Origin: Gibbula magus
Lineage: Eukaryota; Mollusca; Gastropoda; Trochida; Trochidae
Assembly: GCA_936450465.1 (NCBI GenBank)
Contig: OW388296.1
Span: 10,289,867-10,353,866, forward strand
Reading direction: 5' to 3'
Length of the DNA: 64,000 nucleotides
Part shown: positions 46,150-57,347 of the stretch, piece by piece
Numbering within the stretch: the first letter of the stretch is position 1
Layout: each line of letters starts with the position of its first letter
Made by a program: the position numbers and the translations under genes
The notes under the pieces: model-generated
What the model was told of the DNA's origin: nothing
Seen by the model: only the letters and a program-made list of their open reading frames with translations
Databases searched by the model: none

Positions 46150-46550
46150 TTAAGAATCAACAAGCTTTAGGTGCGAGAGAAAACATGCCTTCAATCTGTT
46201 GCAGTAAATACCAGGTGAATGTCTCAGATTATATGTTAGTGCAAAGTGATAAGCATCATCGTAGTTGACAGCTTGTCGATTGTGTAATCGAAACCGATGA
46301 AGAGTAAACAAGCACTTTAAGTTATGTCAATAGCATCTAAATTTGGACAATGCTACTTAATGGTCGGCTATGCCCAACTTGTTTTATTTGATGAGGCCAA
46401 TACATGCTAACTGTGAACAGCAGGTTGTCCGTATATTTCAATCCCCGGTACTATTTATATACAGACTAAACTAAGATCATTCGTGGGATCTAACTAGAAG
46501 AAGAATCATGACAATGTATTAGACAACACATACTCACGTTTCAAAAGCTG
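46150..46550 (-). repeat. Repeat R, second copy in U2
   Basis: It matches U1 19,830-20,260 closely, with the conserved core and the agatcattcgtgggatct and agaatcatgacaat segments. The minus frame FRLHNRQAVNYDDAYHFAL is open over the core; NYDDAY..AL faintly resembles the LDYE..Y.L strand of cadherins. Confidence 0.5.
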
Positions 46551-48767
46551 GCTATACAGTCAGGTCGATTAATAGAACACAATGAAAGGTGTAAGTCATA
46601 TCCATAGAAAACCTTGAAACGACAATGTGTTGGAACTCTTGAATGTGAGAGGTAGATTGGTAGGTGAAACGCGATTTTCAGCATTTAAGGTTGACCATTT
46701 CATCAGTATACCATATTTAAAATTCAACTCTTGAGCATCGTGATACTTAAAGTACCTTCGAGGAGCTATTTGAATGAGCACATCGTAAAATGGATTTGCA
46801 TGGCATAACTGATCCATATACATTCATATGACAACTATTTTCATTGATTGGTGAGTGTTATCTATCCATTTGGAACACTTATTTAATATTTTGTGAGAGT
46901 ACTTTATTTCAGTTAAAGCGGCGTGCTAAAGTGCCTTAAGAAACGAGACAAGAAAACTGGCATTTTCGCATCGATTGAAAGTTAATGTTCTGCATTTTCT
47001 TCTCAATCTTAGATCCTCAGATCAAACGGGTTCTGTAATAGAGTTGGAAATTGAGTTACAACTTTTGGAATAACATTCTATTAACACTGTTATTAACTCA
47101 TGGATGAAACATAAAACAAGTTTCTAAAAGCACTCGCAGTATGTATGAATATTGTATTGAATCCTGTGCAGTTTAGAGAAAGATAACATACTGTAAATCG
47201 CTTCTGTCAACATCTGGGATGTTCAGGATATACATGATTGATGTTATGGTATGGTATATGGTAAATCACAAGAACTCAATTTAATAATCATCTCCTTTAA
47301 TAACAACATTGTAGGAAGGTTCTCATGTCTTATGTGAATATCAGAAACCTCTCTCTCACATAAATTACTGAATAGAGTACCTTACAGATAAGGCGAAATT
47401 AGTTACACCCATGATGAAAATTCTATTTCTGTATGTATAAAATCATCACCTGTAGTACTTAAGATGCATAGTGAATGAATGGATATAATATGATTGGAGT
47501 ACATCATGTAGTTGAATTTGGTCCAACATGTAAATTGTATTTGGCATGCCCATTTTATTTTAATATTGTATGTAAAAACACAATTATGAATTACACATCT
47601 GTGACCTGCACTAATAATAGTTCTTAAATATATTTTCGCCAACAAACTTCCAGACTCAGCTACCTCCTGGTAGGATCATGACGACCCGTATGCCGAGACT
47701 TCTTGGGGCTAATATTAGAGGGGATTTGCCACTGATTGTGAAGTCACAGCTGTTGTGCTGGCTTGGTTTGTGTGGTCATAGAGACTACTTTTGTTTTACA
47801 GGCATTGAGATTATTTAAGCTCTTATCCTAAGAAGCAATCTACATAACTGGAGGTTCAAAATGCATATTTGACTGTCATTTGTTAAATTGTAGTATGCTA
47901 CAATATACAAGGTAGATAGACGAAGATCTAAGCCGTGTATAGTGGTATACATAAAGGTTGCTCCTCACTTATTGAAAGTATATAATCTCGCATGCCAGTC
48001 TATAATCTGTACTCGTCTCGATTCCTTCTAAAGAAAACTGGATTCTTTGCAGGACAGATAGGATATTTCTGCAGATAATTCTACTTAAATAGAAAGTTTG
48101 CCCACCTAAAGGATGTAACGAACCAACAACTGATAGCAACTAGATGCCAACAGCTGTCACTCATCACTTGCATTGATCTAGTTAGAGTTGAGATGAGTTA
48201 CGAGACTGATACGTGGATGACTGAAGGGGCCGCACACCCATTTGAATAGTTCTCTTTCTAGAACCTGATTATCTAACAAAGGTATCTATGGAATCTGAAT
48301 CTGAAGCTATTTCCCATCGAGAATCTTCAGGATAAGAAATATAGCTGTACAATAGTTTTTCGAATTCCATTCTTGGTGAGTGAATGTAATGAAGTACCAA
48401 TTGATAGCAACTAGATACCTTAAGTTCGTACTCGCTTGGTTCTCACCTACAAAGCTTATAACATTTGCTAAGGACTGTAGTTCAAATTAAATATCCACGT
48501 TTGTCCTTGTAGTTTTACGGATCTTGATATCAACGTGATATTAAGACCATAACTATAACATTCTCGTTCAAATGATGCACTATTTAGTTGTATATTTCTT
48601 ATATGGACAAATCTTCATATCAACTTTTAAAAAAAGTTTAAAGCAGTATTGATTTTAACAATAGTTTGGGTCAACAACTTTTGAAGCTATGCCATCTGTA
48701 ATATTCCAGTATAGCTATATGGTTTGACACTAGTATATGATATACGCCTATTTAATGTCATAAATAA
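46551..48767. other. U2 sequence aligned to U1 20,261-23,980, no gene
   Basis: It contains the dispersed repeat at 46,780-46,935 and the counterpart of the 22.3-kb open frame (47,636-47,880), which here is broken by stops. The lectin-like relic and the motif cluster of U1 are absent. Confidence 0.5.
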
Positions 48768-49692
48768 CAAGAAGACATAGTCATCAACATCCCCCGCCAG
48801 ACACAAGAAATGAGAACAAGGGCAATAATTCAAGAATAAATAATTGTGCGCTTCTCATTTTCTTTCCATTAAGGTAACGATATCCTCAAGCCACACAAGT
48901 GATTTGATGTTAAACAATGTCTGAGAAAAGCTATATCCTTGGATACTTGAAACAGAGTCGAAAAAGCGGAACAAGGGGAATAACTCCGGAAAAAATAATC
49001 ACATGCTTCTTTTATTCAAACTCCATCAAGGTATCGATGGCCTTAAAATACTCACCAAATTTGGTTATCCTATCTTAAATAGTTTCTGAGAAAAGCTGTC
49101 CCCTTTGGTGATACCTTGAACAGAGTCCAAATGTACAGAACAAGGGCAACAACTCCGCAAAAATTAATTGTGTGCTTCTCATTCAAGGTACTTATGCCCT
49201 CAAGCCATCCACCAAATTGGGTAATCCTATCTTAAATAGTCTCTGAGAAAAGATGTCCCCTTTAAAGATAGCATGAACCGAGTCCAAACATACGGAACAA
49301 GGGTAATAACTCCGGAAAATATAATCACACGGTTCTTATTCTGAACTCCATCAAGGTATTTATGTCCACAAGCCACACACCAAATTTGGAAACTCTATCC
49401 TAAACAGTTTCTGAGAAAAGCTGTCCCTTTTGGAGATACCATGAACAGAGTCCGAAAATACGGAACAAGGGCAATAACTCTGGAAAAAATAATCACACGG
49501 ATCTTATTTTCGAACTCCATCAAGGTATTTATGTCCACAAGCCACACACCAAATGTGGTTGTCCTATCTTAAATAGTTTCTGAGAAAAAGTGTCCCCTTC
49601 ATAGCGGACGGACGGACGCACGGACGGACGCACTGACGGACGGACGGACGGAGCCCAAACCTATATCCCCCTTCCACTTCGTGGCGGGGGAT
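48768..49692. mobile_element. Insertion with tandem 157-169-bp repeats and GC-rich inverted ends
   Basis: U1 shows the uninterrupted site (gtcataaataataattccccc, about 23,965). The ends atcccccgcca (48,789) and tggcgggggat (49,682) are inverted. Inside, a unit carrying tctgagaaaagctgtcccc, acggaacaagggcaataact and ctccatcaaggtat recurs about five times (markers near 48,920, 49,085, 49,243, 49,410 and 49,579). An (ACGG)n run follows at 49,605-49,653. Similar gcggggga-ended, ACGG-containing repeats are familiar from mollusc genomes. No protein is encoded. Confidence 0.75.
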
Positions 49693-50865
49693 AATAATTC
49701 CCCCAATAGTGATTGAAAACAGCAAAGGGCAGTTCATACCGTGTTGATTTTATATCTCAAAATTCGGATCTCGTGAATTATATTATCTGTTTAATCTATT
49801 TGACAATTGCGTTTTAGACTAAATATTACTGACCCTAATACTGGTTTCATGTTTTGCAATATATAACATTTTACAATTTGAAGTGCGAAGATTTTGCAAC
49901 CACTTAATCGTGTTGGGTTTTGCAGTCCAATATTACTTCCCTCCATGCCCTGCTATAAGTATATATCAAACGTTTGACAGATTTGGTATACTTGAAATTA
50001 AATCGACATTGCTTTTCAACCATGGTTCATGGAGGTGAGGAGGTTTGCACTGTATTTGGTTCAACGTTCTGTGTTTTCTAACAATCTGAACATTTTCTTT
50101 ACGAAAAATGCATGCATTAAAAGGTGGTGTCCTAAGTATATGTTCATATAATTCAACAGTGCCAAACATCTTGCAATAATGTAAATTTGTTGACTGTCAG
50201 GACGAGCTCAGATCCGTACATTGATTGACACAGGACTTCTCAGACAGTCTAGGTCAGCATCAAATAGATCCAAGCAATTTAGTAATTATGGCGTTACTGA
50301 CCCATTGCTTTTGGGTTATTTCTTTGCAATGAAATCAATGAATAGATGAACGAACTTCGGACATATAATAGTATATTGATTAGGCTATACGACTGAAACC
50401 CCCAATTGAATGAAACTTACACAGTAATTAATGTGCTAATTTGTTGAAGTGGATATTTGATTCAGATGAATGCTAACATGATCAAGGCCGTCTTAAATAT
50501 ACACTTGGAAATTAATTAAGCAATGCCCTAGTCTGTAAATTGAAATGTGGTGCTCTGAAATTGTTAGGATAAATTGAACGATTTTATCATCACAAACATA
50601 ACAAATGGTTATTAAGCTACTCATTTACTGAAAAAAAATCCACCATATGCAACATTTATGAAATGTGAGGGAAAATGTGACTGTACTGAATTTGTTCCTA
50701 AAATATCTATTGTTCTAGCAGAGACACTACACTTCAAACTTTAGAACTGATTTATTGTAAACAACATTTTTGATACCAAGTTGACATTCACACACCATGA
50801 TAAGAAGCTAAACATACATTAAACTTCCATTCCCTTTTTTAACGATAATTGAGAAAATGACTACA
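49693..50865. repeat. U2 end, matching U1 23,985-25,183
   Basis: It includes the single, unduplicated copy of the 610-bp block (50,284-50,865) that flanks the LINE in U1. It runs without interruption into the start of U3. Confidence 0.85.
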
Positions 50866-52951
50866 ACCATATGATCTGTGAATAAATTTGAGATTATTTT
50901 AGTTCAATTTGTTTATTAAACACCTCTACTCGCTTTAGATAATCCAATGCCGTAAGAAGTGACCGTATTTGTTTTTAAGTTCATTGAAATTGACAGTTTC
51001 ATGATTTTGCGAGTTTGACGAAGTATACTGCTTAAACGGGTGACTTTTGTTAAAAAGTCAGTTAGTAAAGTGCAATCACTTCACTTGAAAGAATGACACT
51101 TATTACATTACCGCAACAAATTTTGACTTTCATTACATTCCATTATGGAACTTGGATTTTGACACCAAAATACCAATTTATTGTAAAAGCCGTTATCCAA
51201 AAGACAGTAAACCATTATTTGTGTGACCTTTCGTTTCAACACTGCTAAATGATTGTTCTACCCAAAACTAAAAAAAAAATTCCTGACACATTGTCTTATT
51301 TCAAAGCGGAACGATTTTGGTGTTCAAAATATTGGGTTGCTTAATTAATTTCCAAGTGTGTAATTTATCATTGTTTAACTTATCAATTTCGCGATTGTCG
51401 ATTTCTTCAGAAGCTGCTCTACAGTGATTTATGCAAAACAACACTGTCAGACCAGACGAATGAATTTACAGCATTGGTCAATAATACTGACAGTTAACAG
51501 GACATGTTATGTTGTAATCAATAACTACAAACAACACTACACCAGAACCTACAAGTTGTGATACTAAAAAAGTAAAATAATCTGTATTTATAAAGTTTTG
51601 TTCTACGTCGACCAAGACAATATCTCATTAAATACGTTTTAATCTCAAATTTCTAATCGTCCAGAATACACCTATTCTAGCCTTACAATCACAATACGAA
51701 TAACATGGAGAAGGATGTCTTTGAGGGACATTTTGAAGTGGTATACATAAGGACAGAAATATTTCTGGATAACAACTTCAAATACACGACCTTTTGGAGT
51801 ATATGCTTACTCCTTTATCAGGTTGAATGTAAGAAAATAAAAGGAAACTCAATCAGGGATATTAACATGCATGAAAATGGTATACAAAAAGGATTTGTAA
51901 TACAAACATGAGGGGGTAAAGCGTGAGAATGATATACAATGAGGATTTACAATACAAACATGACGGGACTATGTACTTGAGTGATGAGTAAACAATGGCA
52001 TGTAGGCTTTATAGAAGATGTACATAAATACAAATGATAAAACGAGGGAGGCCAATTGACTTTATTGAATTTGATAAACAAATATTAATTACAGTTGATT
52101 GGAAGATAGGCTAATGGTTGATGTGGGTTGCTTTGAAGTTGTTGGAAGTTGATTGGAGCTGATAGGTGTTAATTGGTAGAGACTCCTCGGATAATATGCT
52201 CTGACAGGAGTGGATTGATGGTAGGGATACTTGGATTTGGTTTGGTGCTCCTCGGATTTTTCCTCCGACAGGAGATAGAAGCTCTAGGTAAGTGAAACCC
52301 AAGCACATGGTAGGAAGATGCATTGATCACAGTTTATTGCAGGTTGTTCCCTTCGAATGTCAATCGCTTCTTGGAGTTTTCTTTGGCGCCAGACTTCTAA
52401 TTATTTCCAGGTTTGGAATGTTTGTATTGCCAAACTAGTTTGGTCTTAGTGTTGTTGGTCTCTGGGTTACAAGTTCACATACCGGTTATTTTGTCTTAAT
52501 TCTCTTTAAATTGTCCAATAATCAGTCATATTAATCAGTACTGACATTTTTTATTCATTTTTGTTATGTTGAATAATATTCTTTTTTTAAAAAAAACAGT
52601 AAACACCGACTCATCCTTGTATGCAAATTGAAATGTGCCACATTTATTTAGAAATGATTAATTGGGTGAACATCAGCATGCATGAAATCAAATCTCAGTG
52701 TACAAATCTCGGTCTCTCGCTGAAAATAACCACTACTATTTTACAGTCGATGGTAAGTATCCCATGTTGATACTGTAAGCACTTGTCAGTTAATATCAAT
52801 GGTTTTAGAGAGGGTCCAGTATCTGAAGATTTGAGAGTTGAGATAATTGATTATCGACACGTGTGCTTAGGTAAGCTATTTAGGTGCGATCTACAAGTAG
52901 TTAGGTATAGTTTAGTAGGAACAGTTGTGGTGTGAGACCTGCTGTGCTGTA
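50866..52951. other. U3 start, no gene; retroelement-terminus-like block
   Basis: It matches 30,365-32,470. It includes the hammerhead-like motif (51,776) and the ctcctcgga...gacaggag hairpins (about 52,182 and 52,246). Confidence 0.45.
51776..51834 (-). ncRNA. Hammerhead-like motif (copy 5)
   Basis: The minus strand reads CTGATAA, ggagta/agca/tatactcc, AAAA and ggtcgtgtattt. It is the U3 counterpart of 31,277 with the GAAA box further mutated to AAAA. Confidence 0.45.
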
Positions 52952-53692
52952 TGTTAAGGAGAAAACATGACTCCGAGGTCTTCTGCTCTGAGAATAACCT
53001 GAAGGGAGGGATAAAGCCCCGAGGGCGTTAGCCCGAGGGGCTATCCCGACCTTGAGGTTATTCTCAGAGCAGAAGACCGAGGAGGAGTGTTTTCTCCAGC
53101 TTATAAACCGTCAACTATCAAAATTTACGAGTTATAGTTTCGGACGCTCAAAGGGCCTAATTCCTCCGCTTAGACCATTTTAAAAGCAGAAGACGAAGAA
53201 GGAATGTTTTCTTCCTCTTTATAAACGTCAAATGTAAAAATTTACATTTTATAATTTTTGATTCCCAAATCGTGTTTTTATAAAGGGTGTGTCGCCCTCG
53301 GTTGCGTTATATCGAGGCAAAGAAGGTATGACTAAATGGAGTAATTTAACTCCTCTCATCATCTCGGTCTGCATAGCCGAGTGGTCTAAGGCGCCAGTTT
53401 AGAGAGCGAAGGGTGCCAGGTTCGAATCCAGCTATTTCAACTTGGAATTTTTTAACTTTGTATAATTTTCGATAATAATTGCTGCTTGTTGGCTATTGCG
53501 TTGCAAGTCTGAAAAATTATTCTAAGTGCATTTCCAGGTCTTACTTTAAAAAAAACCTTAGGTTCAGGTCTTACTTTCAAAAGTAAAACCTCATATTGGT
53601 TTATTCTCGGAAGTAAGACCTCATTAGAGGTTATTCCAAGTAAAGAAGATACCTACAAAACAACAGACAGAATCCGACCTAGGTTTATAAGA
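52952..53692. mobile_element. Foldback element FB4 with tRNA-like gene, U3 only
   Basis: The empty site in U2 is at 32,471 (ttgtatg/aacatgaag). The left end is a palindrome (52,957-53,097). Its arms run ggagaaaaca ... ttctgctctgagaataacct and back, then a GC-rich tip gagGGCGTTAGCCcga inside gggataaagcccc/ggggctatccc. The end of the right arm with its flank (agcagaagac.ga.ga ... ttataaac) is repeated directly, diverged, at 53,185-53,245. cttataaacc (53,099) is inverted at the right end (ggtttataag, 53,683). It follows the FB1 and FB3 plan. Near the right end aggtcttactt and aagtaagacct recur. Confidence 0.85.
53366..53440 (+). tRNA. tRNA-Leu-like pseudogene or SINE head
   Basis: An A box (tagccgagtgg, 53,374-53,384) and B box (ggttcgaatcc, 53,419-53,429) are intact, with a Leu/Ser-type D arm (gccgagtggtctaaggc). 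A T6 run at 53,448-53,453 would stop RNA polymerase III. The acceptor stem does not pair, the T stem has mismatches and no clear anticodon stem remains. It could be transcribed but not act as a tRNA. Tyrosine or serine origin is not excluded. Confidence 0.55.
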
Positions 53693-53694
53693 AC

Positions 53695-53913
53695 ATGAAG
53701 TCGGTGGAGAATCTAATCTGTTTTAGCTCAAATTTAGTTTGGCAAAAAGTATTTCACTGTAGAAATGACAGTTTTATCAGTCCTATGTGTCTGATGAAGA
53801 ATATGACTGATATGTGTCCAGACCATCGCAACGAACGTAGTGCTTTGAATGATGGTCAATTATTATTTTCATATGGTTGCTGTTTTGCAGTTATGTCGAA
53901 CATAAGGTATTAG
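53695..53913 (+). CDS. LDL-receptor-A-like piece, U3 copy
   Basis: As at 32,474, with FHCRNDSFISPMCL and MTDMCPDHRNE, but continuing through RSALNDGQLLFSYGCC.. to a stop, because U3 lacks the 11-nt insertion of U2. The continuation is not obviously protein-like and an intron may start soon after NE. FB4 inserted just 3 bp upstream of its ATG. Confidence 0.25.
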   Translation: MKSVENLICFSSNLVWQKVFHCRNDSFISPMCLMKNMTDMCPDHRNERSALNDGQLLFSYGCCFAVMSNIRY

Positions 53914-54189
53914 TTTCTGCGGAAGCATACTGGTATCACAATGAAAAAAGAAAAGTTGTGATACTATCTTCTACATAGGAGATAGTATCTCCTACGTAGA
54001 ACATAATATCTCCTAAGTAGGAGAAACATAGTCCTACATAGGAGATAGTGTGACAGATTTTGTTCATCGTGCTACTAATACGCTTACGTAGTTTCTTGGC
54101 ATGCATTGAAAACTCTGTTAGAATCACATGAATCACATGAACGCACTTACCGTATCCTATATTGACATGTTTCAGTTCTCTGCCCACAG
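53914..54189. other. Short tandem repeats of cTCCTAcgTAGgA type
   Basis: Four imperfect copies lie at 53,965-54,050, which is more than in U2. The minus frame through them (53,936-54,187) reads SYVGD-like repeats. No function is assigned. Confidence 0.45.
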
Positions 54190-54285
54190 AGGTTCATCAT
54201 GATATCATCTCACAGAGTCTATACTGCTACACCTGATATTAACCAAGCCATCACTAACTATGAACAACTGCAATTCGGATTATAA
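54190..54285 (+). CDS. Possible C-terminal exon, U3 copy
   Basis: This is the counterpart of 32,958-33,053. The acceptor is the same, there are 31 codons, and it ends NYEQLQFGL then TAA. All differences from U2 are amino-acid-changing. Confidence 0.2.
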   Translation, partial: RFIMISSHRVYTATPDINQAITNYEQLQFGL

Positions 54286-54613
54286 CTAATATTTCTTTAC
54301 CATCGATGGTTGCATTTTCGTTTACGTTTTGGCTAATTTATCTTGTTAGTTATATGAAAGTATCAATTGTTGAAGGGGCTCTAGTCTTCCAGACACTCAA
54401 ATAGCGATGTTAATCTCACAACAAAAACGTGTTGCTACTAACAAGCTCTCCAACAGTCGTATAACAGAATAACAGATGAGAACCTGATTTTGTGTTGGAA
54501 TTATTTACTTCAATACTCTTATGTGATTGACCCTGGCTCCGCCAAACGCTTCTTTGATACAGTATAAATGGCGTCCAACCCACTTGGGAGTGAACCGGTC
54601 ATCTTTGATGTTC

Positions 54614-55087
54614 TGTAGAATGTTAAGATCTTCACTACCAAACTCTCAGAGGACCTGCCCCACATCAACCCCATCATTACCTGGACACAGTGCACCTGGG
54701 AACTACTTAATTGGTACTATAACAAGAACCTAATGATATATACAACTTTATCTACACTTCACAGAACACACATCTCATTTACACACATTTAAATGACTTG
54801 ACATAAACATGCATTCCAAGATTCAAAGATAATGAAAGCAATTATGTATCTGTAGAATGTTAAGATCTTCACTACCAGACCCTCAGAGGACCTGTCCCAC
54901 ATCAACCCCATCATTACCTGGACACAGTGCACCTGGGAACTACTTAATTGGTACTATAACAAGAACCTAATGATATATACAACTTTATCTACACTTCACA
55001 GAACACACATCTCATTTACACACATTTAAATGACTTGACATAAACATGCATTCCAAGATTCAAAGATACTGAAAGCAATTATGTATT
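54614..55087 (+). repeat. Local tandem duplication of about 240 bp in U3
   Basis: ctgtagaatgttaagatctt through caaagataatgaaagcaatt is repeated at 54,853-55,087 with a handful of changes. U2 has one copy (about 33,379-33,618), so the duplication postdates the U2/U3 split. Confidence 0.9.
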
Positions 55088-57251
55088 AACCTTACTGATA
55101 CTACCATGCCAGTGAAAGTAGTGATTATAAATCTGCAATGAAAAGTAACATATTTTGCATTGAGGAAGTTGACTACCTATAGATCTAGCTTCAATTTGCA
55201 TGCATAATGATTAAAACCACACTGGTTACAAAATAACTTAAATTCTTCATTTATGGTAAATCATTAATTTACACGAAAAAAATAACATAATGGGCAAAAT
55301 ACAACGTCCATCCGATATAGATTAAAGCATAACAAATCCAGCCACAATATATTTTATTACACATGTGATGAACATACAACTAATGACATTTAATCCATTG
55401 GAGACCATTCATACTAAATATAAAAATACACAAAACCATGGACTGTCCATTGATATAATAATGAAACAGGAATTGAAATGATAAATACTCTGAAGTCTCT
55501 GAGGTAACATTTTCTTACTATCAAACAAAGCGTATCATCTGGCGTCTTTATTTTAGAAGCAGGTTATTTCTGTACTTGTATTTTACCATATTGCATGTGA
55601 AAGTACTAATTAATCATTAAAACTATTTTGCTGCCTTCTGAAGTAGTTTCGCCTAATACTTACATAGTACAAAGTCACATATATAATAACGATATTATAT
55701 ATAAATTGATCATTGCCAACTGCGAGAAACAGAAATTGAAAATTAATTTTTGTGTAAAGGGAGAAACAGAACTAAAATCTGATTATTTGTTGACTGACAT
55801 TTAACAAACTAACATCTTACAAAAACAACTATGTTCAGAATTCCCTGATCTTTGATACTTTGAAGGCCCCTTGAATAACACATAACTTATCCAATAAGTC
55901 ATTCAGTGGTATGCAAACAGTGACATCAATTCATTTCATCAATTCATCTTATTTGCACAGTTATGATCTTGGCTCTCATGTTCGTGCACATTCAATTGTT
56001 CTGTTGGCTAAGGCTGCCGCGAAATTGTGACCCACTGTGTTTTATATAGATATAGATATAGATACATGTTGTAGTTGAAGTAAAATCGTATTATGTCGTA
56101 ATAAATTATATGATTATCTAAAAAGTAATTAGCATGAAACCCTATTTTTAATCCTTATTCGATGTACATCTTTCCCAATAGCCCATGAAACAGCCTCACT
56201 GCCTAAGCCCAAAACAAGCATTGATGGTATAATAGTAAGTTTATATAATGAATCATAACTTTATTTACAAACCCAGAAAGGTTAGTCTGAGTCATGTCAG
56301 AGACATCTATGAATATATACTAACAAATGGGCTCTATATTGGTCTTTGACTTGTCTGCGTAAGTGTTAATAATTCTTCTAATTGTTGATATTTCTTACTT
56401 TATAAAAATTACAAACTTCTCACTAATCAAATCATTACTGAAAATACTTGAATTCGAGATCACTTAATTATTGTCTGTCACAAATGGATCGAGTTACCAG
56501 ATGAACCAGAAAATCGACACAAAATGCCTTAAACCACATTGAGTAAACTGCTGTGAATTTATTTATTGTCATACACTGTATTGAAATATATACACCTTGA
56601 TTTAGAGACTAAGATGAGGTGCTTGGATATATATAGCTTCAAATAACTAAATGAATAAATCGTTATTTGAAGAATGTAGTGACCATTTTTAACGTTAAAA
56701 AACAATTCTTGAAACAGTTTAGGGTTTTATTGAAACAACTGCAATGGTACTAAATTTCCATAGAATTCAAACAGCCCGATGAAATGTAAGTTTCAATTCT
56801 TGAAATCAACATTATTATTATGAAGTTTACATTCATCCATTAAGTATTTTGTTATCACGATAAATAAGGAACTTGATAAATAAGGAACTTATCGATGGTT
56901 GAAGTTTTATCTAAATTTTCAATAGTTTTGTCAGTTTGATTGGCAAAGAGTCTAAAATTACAAGGATATGCAATTAATTGGAATTCTTTTGATTGTAACA
57001 AGATGAAAGAAAATCAATCTTCCTGTTGAGAGTTTGAACGTTCATATTGCTTTAAATATTGACTTCGACCAAAAGCCATTTACTAAAAATGTCATCTATG
57101 CATTACAAGGAATTGAATTAACAACATTATAAAAGAAACTATCGACTTTCATATTCCAGGATAACAGTACTGGAGTTTGATTGTGAGCCATACCACTTTA
57201 TGTACAAACAAAACATTTAAAAAAATGAGTGAAGCATAATTTTAATTTCAG
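55088..57251. other. Unit sequence, no gene seen
   Basis: Nearly identical to U2. The FB3 empty site is at about 55,321. Confidence 0.5.
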
Positions 57252-57347
57252 TCTCAATTTTATCAGTACTATCGACGTATTCTTTGTACAACATTGTATT
57301 ATCTGTTTATGTAACTTTGATGTCTGTGTTGCAATACTCTTTTCCTG
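57252..57347 (+). CDS. Hydrophobic exon, possible transmembrane segment, U3 copy
   Basis: It has the same 96-nt length and phase as 36,696-36,791. The acceptor ttaatttcag is kept, and the donor is tttcctg/gtgtta. One Leu became Ile and the last Pro codon changed silently. Confidence 0.35.

Noticed and set aside
49605..49653. ACGG tandem run as a possible CRISPR-like or regulatory array
   Set aside because: It is a plain tetranucleotide microsatellite inside a transposon-like insert.
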